Positions 5,786-11,665 of a DNA stretch of 13,524 bases are shown here, piece after piece. Both the position numbers and the translations under genes were made by a program. Origin of the DNA: CAYGZQ01 sp964354375 [NCBI: uncultured Planctomycetota bacterium]. Its GTDB lineage: Bacteria > JAJVIF01 > JAPKYR01. How positions within the stretch are numbered: position 1 is the stretch's first letter; every line of letters begins with the position of its first letter. The stretch covers positions 1 to 13,524 of the forward strand of contig CAYGZQ010000086.1 in the NCBI GenBank assembly GCA_964354375.1, written 5' to 3'. Under the pieces are notes generated by a model. It was not told where the DNA came from. It saw only the letters and a list, made by a program, of their open reading frames with translations, and did not search any database.

Positions 5786-8431
5786 TTAGATGCTGTTGTC
5801 TATCCAAGCTTCGATCGTGTTGTTGTCGTACAACACATAAATGCAGTCGTCGAACTCGTTGTAATCCATTCGGTAAGGAGCCGAGCCGCCGTCAGGAGAA
5901 GTGTCGACAGTGTCCGACGCGGCAAGGAGATTGCCGGAGGTATCGAAGCACTGGAGCCTTGTGTAGCCGGTCTGAGGCTCATCAAGGACGTAGATCCTGT
6001 TGCCGGTGGTTCGAATGGACATGTCGATCGGGTTCTTGATCTGCCCGGTCGCCGTACCATCCGCGCCAAAGCTCGAGCTTACACCGGATGAATAAATGGT
6101 GCTGTACTTGACCACGTGAGGTGAGTCGTATCTGAGGCCGAAGAAGTTGGAGGCAACCGGAGTGCCGCCAATCGCCACAGCGTAGACCTCACCCTGTGAG
6201 CCGTCATCGTAGGTGTCGTTGGACTGACTCCAGTAGCCCAACTGACCTGCGAGGTAGGCCTGCCAGAAGTCCCACAGACCGTTGCCGGGAACCCAACCGT
6301 AGATTCGGTAGTTTCCGCTGTATCCCTTAGCGCAGTAGGTGTACACATGGCCGTCGCCTGCTGAGGTCGCGCCTACGCATCGCCCGTATGTGTAAGGCGG
6401 GTTGCCGTAGGAGATACCCCAGTAGTCCCAGGTAGCCAGAGTGGGGCCGTAGCCGGCGTCGGGGGTCATGTTCTCGTTGGTCGCGATGTGGGCATTGAGG
6501 AACTCAGCGCCCCATCCGTTAGGATAGGAGGTTCCGGCAGTGCCGCAGTCAAGCTGGAAGTCGCGGTAAGAGAAAGATAACGGGTCGCTGGCGCCGTACT
6601 GGAAGCACGGGATGTTGGCAGGGACGGACGACATATCGGGAGTATACCTGTCGACATAGCCGTAGTCCTTGTTGTTATCCCAGGCCTTATGCTCGGCCCA
6701 TGCGATGTAGACCCCGCCATCGTTCGTGCGCACGGCAAGGTCAATAATGTAGTTCCCATGAATCGGAACAGGGCCGCCTAAACCGTTATCGCCGGTTGAA
6801 TCGGCACCTTTGACCGTTACCGCGAACGGCCCGTCGCCCAGTGGGCTTCCGTCATACTGGACGATATCGAATGCCATCGAGATCTCGACGGCATCGACCA
6901 GAGTCGCGAATTTGCCGCACTCGTTCTCGACGTAGAGGTCGAATTTGTCGCCGTAGACGGTTGCGCTGAGGTCGATATCGCAGATTATCGTATCAGACCC
7001 GTTGCTGACAACGTTTGTGGCGTCAATGTTCGACGTGCCCTGCAACTGAACGGTGCAGGTCGATGCGCCCTGGAATCCGCCGCCCTTGATCTCGACTCCC
7101 GCATAGACATTAGCCAACGGTTTTGTCAGACCGTTCGGCGGATCAAAGTCGATACTGGTAACAGTAACATCGGGGCAGTAGGATTCCGGCGACACGTACA
7201 GATCATAGAGGAAGAAAGCGGCCAGAGGAGCTCCAGGAGCGCCACCGGGCGGGGTGAACTCGCAGGTGTAGTCGAACTCATCGTACTGCGGGATCACCCA
7301 GAACGTGTTGCCATCGGCGCCCGCGAGCGCGTCTGCAGGGATGTCCACATGATAAGTGGAGTAGTTCTCATTGCCGCCGACAGGGGTCATCTCGGTAGCA
7401 TCAAACTGGTGCGGGGCACCAAGGACCGAGGACTCAATGAAGATCGTTGACGGCTGATAGTCCCAACCCCACAGGTCGATGTCGAGGATGAGATCTCCGC
7501 CCTTATCGGTGTTGTCCACGAAGTAGAGGGAGGGAGTTACGCCAACCGAGAGCGCGATAGCTTCCTGAGCATTCGCAGGATGATCCTCGGGGGCCTCGCC
7601 CTTCCACGACGCAACGACGGAGTAACCGTAGTTGACTCCGTACACATTGGGGAAGCGGAGGTAGTAATTCCGGGTGTTGGTCGATCCGGCGGTGAAGACA
7701 CCGTTGGTGTCCGGATTGGCATTCACCCAGTCCCACACCTTGTCCGTCGGCTCAAGGTCGTCGGCGAAGTACTTGTATGGGTTGAGTGTGGCTGTAAGGT
7801 TAGCCTGATAGTTCGGGGTTGCGAGCTTGCCCTGGGTATAGCCAAGGACACCCTTTATCGGGAACTCGACAGCGTTGAACCACCTGGTGTAGCCGTCAGG
7901 CATACCCACGAGCTCATCGCCGTACGGATCCTCGTAAGCAAGGGTTTCCTTGTCGTTGTAGTCGTACATCTCCTGGTCCCCATTATGCATGGCATAGATG
8001 AGACCCGGGTCGTACGTCAGGCTGCTCGAGCCTGCGCCGATGAAAACGCCCCTGACGTCATACCCGTTGTACTGGGTCAAACCCGGGAACGGGTGAGTCA
8101 TGGACACATCGATGTCGACATCGATGTAATCGCCCGCCACGGGAGTGCCGTGGATCTTGAAGGAGAGGTTCGTGGCAGGCTTGTTGACGAAGGTCACGAC
8201 GTTGGCCGTGAACATTGCCGAGCGGTTCATCACCGCTTCCACCTTCTGGTTAGCGACATCAATGTAGATATCCCAGTAGCCCCAGAGGTGGGTCTGAGTC
8301 TGGGCCCCGTGCAAATTACCATTAGTAAGGTTGTTGTCAGGCGTCACGGGGTTTCCGCCGGTTCCGGAACAGCCCATCGCGAGTAAGGCGCTGAAAAGCA
8401 CCACTGCGAGGAGCACTGTCCACCGATTCAT
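5786..8431 (-). CDS. Large secreted lipoprotein with a TIG-like domain
   Basis: 881 residues from ATG 8431. Residues 1-20 form a lipoprotein signal (basic MNR, hydrophobic core, LLAMG) with Cys21 as the lipidated residue; the -3 position is Ala rather than the usual Leu. After a short linker comes a Trp/Tyr/Asp-rich beta domain (about 40-310) with HPFPGLTQYNGYDVRGVF near 113-130. An IPT/TIG-like immunoglobulin fold lies at about 421-516 (VTSIDFDPPNG, EIKGGGFQGAS). The C-terminal 350 residues have short repeated strands, such as RIYVLDEPQTG and CIYVLYDNN near the end, typical of beta-propellers. No enzyme motif is seen. It is probably anchored in the outer membrane or cell surface and binds or displays something. 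The start is fixed by TAAGGAGG 6 bases upstream. It has its own promoter and terminator, so it is monocistronic. Confidence 0.85.
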   Translation of the reverse strand: MNRWTVLLAVVLFSALLAMGCSGTGGNPVTPDNNLTNGNLHGAQTQTHLWGYWDIYIDVANQKVEAVMNRSAMFTANVVTFVNKPATNLSFKIHGTPVAGDYIDVDIDVSMTHPFPGLTQYNGYDVRGVFIGAGSSSLTYDPGLIYAMHNGDQEMYDYNDKETLAYEDPYGDELVGMPDGYTRWFNAVEFPIKGVLGYTQGKLATPNYQANLTATLNPYKYFADDLEPTDKVWDWVNANPDTNGVFTAGSTNTRNYYLRFPNVYGVNYGYSVVASWKGEAPEDHPANAQEAIALSVGVTPSLYFVDNTDKGGDLILDIDLWGWDYQPSTIFIESSVLGAPHQFDATEMTPVGGNENYSTYHVDIPADALAGADGNTFWVIPQYDEFDYTCEFTPPGGAPGAPLAAFFLYDLYVSPESYCPDVTVTSIDFDPPNGLTKPLANVYAGVEIKGGGFQGASTCTVQLQGTSNIDATNVVSNGSDTIICDIDLSATVYGDKFDLYVENECGKFATLVDAVEISMAFDIVQYDGSPLGDGPFAVTVKGADSTGDNGLGGPVPIHGNYIIDLAVRTNDGGVYIAWAEHKAWDNNKDYGYVDRYTPDMSSVPANIPCFQYGASDPLSFSYRDFQLDCGTAGTSYPNGWGAEFLNAHIATNENMTPDAGYGPTLATWDYWGISYGNPPYTYGRCVGATSAGDGHVYTYCAKGYSGNYRIYGWVPGNGLWDFWQAYLAGQLGYWSQSNDTYDDGSQGEVYAVAIGGTPVASNFFGLRYDSPHVVKYSTIYSSGVSSSFGADGTATGQIKNPIDMSIRTTGNRIYVLDEPQTGYTRLQCFDTSGNLLAASDTVDTSPDGGSAPYRMDYNEFDDCIYVLYDNNTIEAWIDNSI

Positions 8432-8437
8432 AAGCAG

Positions 8438-8445
8438 CCTCCTTA
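8438..8445 (-). promoter_or_regulatory. Perfect Shine-Dalgarno of the lipoprotein gene
   Basis: TAAGGAGG on the minus strand, 6 bases before ATG 8431, fits the 16S tail fully. It fixes the start 18 codons inside the longest open frame and suggests high expression. Confidence 0.9.
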
Positions 8446-8473
8446 GATTTGATTTTCTGGTATAGGCGCGACA

Positions 8474-8504
8474 AGTGTACCACACTCGACCGCGTCTTAA
8501 TCAA
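8474..8504 (-). promoter_or_regulatory. Putative promoter of the lipoprotein gene
   Basis: On the minus strand TGGTACACT (8474-8482) is an extended -10 element. TTGATT (8499-8504) could be the -35, with a long 19-base spacer. Transcription would begin near 8467, leaving a leader of about 36 bases. The -35 overlaps one copy of a repeated GTCTTAATC box. Confidence 0.5.
8491..8502. repeat. Direct-repeat box, copy 1 (possible operator)
   Basis: CGCGTCTTAATC here and CGTGTCTTAATC at 8574-8585 match at 11 of 12 bases. This copy covers part of the -35 region of the minus-strand lipoprotein promoter. Confidence 0.4.
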
Positions 8505-8573
8505 GATTATTCCAAATCCCGCCGCAATATTCAAGTCTAATGGCCCTTTTTATGGCAACAAAAGCCGGAAAAG

Positions 8574-8585
8574 CGTGTCTTAATC
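8574..8585. repeat. Direct-repeat box, copy 2 (possible operator)
   Basis: CGTGTCTTAATC, 83 bases from copy 1 and in the same orientation. It covers the -35 position of the plus-strand extended -10 promoter at 8596-8604. One factor could therefore touch both divergent promoters, though a chance match is possible. Confidence 0.4.
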
Positions 8586-8595
8586 TACCTTAAAC

Positions 8596-8604
8596 TGGTA
8601 TAAG
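8596..8604 (+). promoter_or_regulatory. Upstream extended -10 promoter toward leuS
   Basis: TGGTATAAG has the extended TG and TATAAG (5 of 6 to consensus). There is no good -35. Transcription would start near 8611, exactly where a foldable segment begins. It would give a leader of about 357 bases before leuS. Confidence 0.45.
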
Positions 8605-8615
8605 ATGCTCAACCG

Positions 8616-8690
8616 GGTCCGGATGGGTCCGACCGCGGAGCGTTCGTCAAAACGCCTCATCCGAATGGACCGGGGCTCCCGGATGAGCCC
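8616..8690 (+). other. Foldable leader segment with mutually exclusive stems
   Basis: GGTCC-GGATG (8616-8625) can pair with CATCC and GGACC (8658-8662, 8667-8671), leaving a four-base bulge and enclosing a 5-bp hairpin GCGTT/AACGC (8640-8644, 8651-8655). Alternatively CTCATCCG (8656-8663) pairs perfectly with 8680-8687, or GGGCTC (8673-8678) pairs with GAGCCC (8685-8690). These options exclude one another. I do not recognise a known riboswitch class. The segment lies between two plus-strand promoters and is transcribed only from the upstream one. Confidence 0.4.
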
Positions 8691-8698
8691 GTTCGGAC

Positions 8699-8728
8699 TT
8701 GACACACGAGGACTTCCGCGTGTATATA
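8699..8728 (+). promoter_or_regulatory. Sigma70-like promoter for the leuS leader
   Basis: A perfect -35 TTGACA (8699-8704), an 18-base spacer and TATATA (8723-8728, 4 of 6 to consensus). Transcription would start near 8735, 33 bases before the leader-peptide ATG and about 233 before leuS. Confidence 0.65.
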
Positions 8729-8767
8729 ACCTCCGGAACGAACGACTATATTTAGTGGATATTCAAG

Positions 8768-8830
8768 ATGTCGTACTCGAAATTCCTCTTCGTCCTCGAC
8801 CTCGACCTTCTCCGGCCCACATCCCGGTGA
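8768..8830 (+). CDS. Putative leucine-rich leader peptide upstream of leuS
   Basis: A 20-codon ORF reading MSYSKFLFVLDLDLLRPTSR. Five of its 20 residues are Leu, at 7, 10, 12, 14 and 15 (four CTC and one CTT), with four of them within six codons. It begins about 33 bases after the likely transcription start and ends at TGA 8828-8830. That stop lies inside a perfect 10-bp hairpin (8814-8838). Known leader peptides such as leuL of enteric bacteria use clustered Leu codons to sense charged tRNA-Leu. Here the downstream gene makes that charged tRNA, so feedback would be logical. The weak point is the ribosome site: only GTGGA at 8755-8759. Codon composition in GC-rich DNA could also create CTC by chance. 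It has no overlap with leuS. Confidence 0.5.
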   Translation: MSYSKFLFVLDLDLLRPTSR

Positions 8831-8838
8831 TGTGGGCC
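8814..8838 (+). promoter_or_regulatory. Perfect 10-bp hairpin at the end of the leader ORF
   Basis: GGCCCACATC pairs with GATGTGGGCC around the 5-base loop CCGGT. It starts just after the Leu codons and contains the leader stop codon, so a ribosome finishing the leader would cover it. No T-run follows, so it is not an intrinsic terminator. Part of its right arm could instead pair with GCCCGACCCCGG just downstream (up to 8852). Confidence 0.75.
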
Positions 8839-8953
8839 TTGCCCGACCCCGGCATTGCTCCCGCCGGTCCGCCTTCCAGGGAGCGACCTTCATGAGCTAA
8901 CCTCACGGCATCTCGTTGCCGCCCCCAAGGGAGGCATCGATTGCTGGACGATC

Positions 8954-8960
8954 AGGGAGA
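8954..8960 (+). promoter_or_regulatory. Ribosome binding site of leuS
   Basis: AGGGAGA lies 7 bases before ATG 8968. A second, stronger match, AAGGGAGG (8927-8934), sits 6 bases before the in-frame TTG 8941. GGGAG in both could pair with CTCCC at 8858-8862, which would hide the sites. Confidence 0.65.
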
Positions 8961-8967
8961 AAATGAA

Positions 8968-11526
8968 ATGGAATCGAAATATGACTTCAGGGTGGTGGAG
9001 GAGAAATGGCAGGCGCGATGGTCGGCGGAGCGGATTTTCGAGACCGAAGTCGCTCAGGATCGAAAAAAGTTCTACGTTCTGGAGATGTACCCCTACCCGT
9101 CGGGGACGGGTCTCCACATGGGGAACACGAGGGTATACTGCATCGGGGACGTATACGCTCGCTATAAGGCGCTAAGGGGCTTCAACGTTCTCCATCCGAT
9201 GGGGTTCGATTCGTTCGGGCTTCCCGCCGAGAACGCCGCGATCAAGCAGGGGGCGGATCCGGGACCCTGGACGGAGGAGAACATCGAGTATATCCGGCAG
9301 CAGATCACCGGCATGGGCTTTAACTACGACTGGCGGCGCGAGGTCGCCTGCCACCGTCCCGACTACTACAAATGGACGCAGTGGTTGTTCAAGCTGCTGT
9401 TCGAGCGCGGCCTGGCCTACCGGAAGGAGGGACATGTGAACTATTGCCCGAGCTGCGCCACCGTCCTGGCCAATGAGCAGGCCGAGGGCGGCATCTGCGA
9501 GCGCTGCGAGGGTCCGGTGGAGCCGAGGAAGCTGGTCCAGTGGTATTTTCGCATAACCCAGTACGCCGAGCGTCTGCTGAACGATACTGATAAGCTCGGG
9601 GGCGGATGGCCGGAACAGGTTCTCGAAATGCAGCGGAAATGGATCGGACGGTCGGAAGGATGCATGATCTCGTTCCCCGTTCCGGGCTTCGAGCACGATA
9701 TCGAGGTTTTCACGACGAGACCCGACACGCTGTACGGGTGCACGTACATGGTGCTGGCGCCCGAGCATCCGTTCGTCGAAAAGCTGACTCCCCCCCAGAA
9801 ACTGTCCGAGGTGCGCGCGTTCGTGAAAAAGTGCATCATGCAGTCGGATATCGAGCGGACAAGCGAGGAGAGCGAAAAGGAAGGGATGCATCTGGGACGG
9901 ACGTGCGTTAATCCCATCAACGGGAAAGAGATTCCGATCCTGGTGGGAAACTACGTCCTTGCGGAGTACGGAACGGGCGCGGTGATGTGCGTCCCGGCTC
10001 ACGACACGCGCGATTTCGTATTCGCCACAAAATACGGGCTGCCGATCGTCAGGGTGATAAAGCCTTTCGACAGCGATATCGCACCGAACATTCCGATGGA
10101 CGAGGCGTACACCGACGAAGGAATCATGGTGAACTGCGGCAAGTATGACGGCAAGAAATCAGCGGATTTCTGGGGAGTTGTCGCCGACCTGCTGAAGGGG
10201 ATGGGGAAAGGAGGTCGGACAGTCAACTACCGTCTGAGGGACTGGCTGATAAGCCGTCAGCGCTACTGGGGCGCTCCCATACCGATCGTGCACTGCGAAA
10301 AATGCGGGCTTGTGGCGGTGCCGGATGAAGATCTTCCGGTCCTGCTTCCCCCGTATGACAAAGTGAAGTTCGTCGGGGGAGGGGGAAGCCCGCTTGGGAC
10401 GGTCGCGGAGTGGATGAATATAGAATGTCCGAAATGCGGCGGATCGGCGAAGCGCGAAACCGACACGATGGACACGTTCGTCGATTCGTCATGGTATTTC
10501 CTGCGCTATTGCTCTCCGAAAGCCGAAGATGTCGCGTTTCGGAAAGAAGATGTCGCGTACTGGTGTCCGATGGACCTCTACGTCGGCGGTCCCGAGCACG
10601 CCATCATGCACCTGATGTATTTCCGGTTCATTATCAAGGTTCTGCATGATGCCGGATTGCTGAGCTACGACGAGCCCGCTCCCAGGTTGCTGACCCAGGG
10701 GATCGTCATGTGGGGCGGCCACAAGATGTCGAAAAGCAAGGGGAATGTCGAGGACCCCCGCAATCTGACGAGCCTCTACGGCGCCGACACGACAAGGCTG
10801 TTCATTCTGTTCGCTGCGCCGCCGGACAGGGATATCGACTGGGAGGACCACATCGAGCGCGGTCCGAACGAGCCGAAGGACACGTTCCCGCCGACGGACT
10901 ATCGCATGGCGGGCATGGAGGGGCAGTTCAGGTTCCTGAACCGCGTGTGGAGGCTTGTATACGATCATCGCGACGAGTGCGCGGGCCGCGTGCCTGTGGA
11001 CGGGGCGGTCGGCGCGATCGCCGACGAGGAAATCCGACGCGCGGTCCACTACGCGATCAGGGAAATCACCCTGGACATCGACGAGCGCGAGACCCTGAAC
11101 ACAGCGATAGCCAGGATAATGGAATTGTCGAACGCCCTGGGAGCGTTTGCGTCGAAGCGCTACAACTCGTCCGATGAGACGAACCGATCCGATCTGGCGA
11201 AGGGGACTGGCGTAATGCTCAGGCTGCTGTCGCCGTTCGCGCCGCACCTGGCGGAGGAATGCTGGGAGGGTCTGGGGATTTCGGACAGTATTTTCCGGAC
11301 TCCCTGGCCTGTCCATAACGAGGAATTCCTGAAGAGGGAGACCGTGACCATTGTCGTGCAGGTGAACGGGAAGGTGCGCGACAATGTCGAGGCGCCGGTG
11401 GACATCGGCGAGGACGACCTGAAAAAAGCTTGCCGGACCGAGAAGGTGGAAAAGCACCTCTCGGGCAAACAGATCGTCAAGACGATCGTTGTCCCGAAGA
11501 AACTGGTGAATTTCGTCGTGAAGTAG
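8968..11526 (+). CDS. leuS: Leucyl-tRNA synthetase
   Basis: 852 residues, close to the usual bacterial length of about 860. This cytosolic class I synthetase charges tRNA-Leu. Motifs in order: HIGH box as HMGN at 50-53 after YPYPSG; a zinc-finger-like CPSC...CERC segment; the CP1 editing domain with TTRPDTLYGCTYMVLAPEHP and AHDTRDF, whose Asp349 matches the editing Asp of E. coli; RDWLISRQRYWGAPIP; a second CEKC/CPKC pair; MDTFVDSSWYFLRYC; and KMSKS at 586-590. The frame is intact. ATG 8968 is preferred because MESKYDFRVVEEKWQ matches the family N-terminus and AGGGAGA precedes it. TTG 8941, nine codons upstream, also has a good site (AAGGGAGG at 8927-8934), so dual initiation is possible. It is preceded by a long leader and stands alone. 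Confidence 0.97.
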   Translation: MESKYDFRVVEEKWQARWSAERIFETEVAQDRKKFYVLEMYPYPSGTGLHMGNTRVYCIGDVYARYKALRGFNVLHPMGFDSFGLPAENAAIKQGADPGPWTEENIEYIRQQITGMGFNYDWRREVACHRPDYYKWTQWLFKLLFERGLAYRKEGHVNYCPSCATVLANEQAEGGICERCEGPVEPRKLVQWYFRITQYAERLLNDTDKLGGGWPEQVLEMQRKWIGRSEGCMISFPVPGFEHDIEVFTTRPDTLYGCTYMVLAPEHPFVEKLTPPQKLSEVRAFVKKCIMQSDIERTSEESEKEGMHLGRTCVNPINGKEIPILVGNYVLAEYGTGAVMCVPAHDTRDFVFATKYGLPIVRVIKPFDSDIAPNIPMDEAYTDEGIMVNCGKYDGKKSADFWGVVADLLKGMGKGGRTVNYRLRDWLISRQRYWGAPIPIVHCEKCGLVAVPDEDLPVLLPPYDKVKFVGGGGSPLGTVAEWMNIECPKCGGSAKRETDTMDTFVDSSWYFLRYCSPKAEDVAFRKEDVAYWCPMDLYVGGPEHAIMHLMYFRFIIKVLHDAGLLSYDEPAPRLLTQGIVMWGGHKMSKSKGNVEDPRNLTSLYGADTTRLFILFAAPPDRDIDWEDHIERGPNEPKDTFPPTDYRMAGMEGQFRFLNRVWRLVYDHRDECAGRVPVDGAVGAIADEEIRRAVHYAIREITLDIDERETLNTAIARIMELSNALGAFASKRYNSSDETNRSDLAKGTGVMLRLLSPFAPHLAEECWEGLGISDSIFRTPWPVHNEEFLKRETVTIVVQVNGKVRDNVEAPVDIGEDDLKKACRTEKVEKHLSGKQIVKTIVVPKKLVNFVVK

Positions 11527-11588
11527 CTGTTGCGAAGCCGACCTGTAACCCCGTAACCGGGTATTCACGCGTGTTTCGGACCGACCAT

Positions 11589-11623
11589 CCCACCCGGTCT
11601 TCCGGGGGGGATTATAGGGGGGG
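11589..11623 (+). other. Hairpin overlapping a G-quadruplex-capable G-run pair
   Basis: The 139-base convergent gap 11527-11665 has no gene and no clear intrinsic terminator. CCCGG/CCGGG (11593-11597, 11602-11606) makes a 5-bp stem with loop TCTT, extendable by three C-G pairs past a mismatch. Two runs of seven G (11604-11610 and 11617-11623) are separated by ATTATA. Each can supply two G-triplets, meeting the usual quadruplex pattern. The two folds share G bases and exclude each other. A T-rich stretch follows at 11641-11650. Confidence 0.45.
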
Positions 11624-11665
11624 CATGCGTTCGGGCGGGGTTTTCTGTTTCCGTCCGCGCCAGGC

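Noticed and set aside
5515-6039. 174-residue plus-strand ORF after the inverted-repeat region
   Set aside because: Cys/Arg/Ser-rich frame that crosses a terminator and the antisense of the lipoprotein gene; no ribosome site and no homology recognised.
7580-8386. 268-residue plus-strand ORF opposite the lipoprotein
   Set aside because: Val/Arg/His-rich shadow frame. The minus-strand gene has signal peptide, SD, promoter and terminator.
8616-8671. tRNA-like fold with GGTCC/GGACC ends
   Set aside because: Too short (about 56 bases), with no T-arm GTTCRA motif in place, no anticodon stem of correct size and no CCA.
8877-8890. T-box-like AGGGAGCGACC upstream of leuS
   Set aside because: It resembles the T-box core AGGGTGGNACCGCG, but the TGGN that pairs with the tRNA end is replaced and GCG is absent. 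No terminator hairpin with T-run follows, and no Stem I is evident.
8605-8895. 96-residue plus-strand ORF across the leuS leader
   Set aside because: It spans the promoter and hairpin, is Arg/Pro-rich with no ribosome site or recognisable family, and is in a different frame from the better-supported Leu-rich leader.
10489-11568. 359-residue minus-strand ORF opposite leuS
   Set aside because: Shadow of an unambiguous leuS coding frame; composition is Arg/His/Val-rich and there is no plausible start signal.
11581-11650. Intrinsic terminator for leuS
   Set aside because: The hairpin at 11589-11610 is not followed by T-run, and the T-rich stretch at 11641 is preceded by G-runs with no complementary arm.
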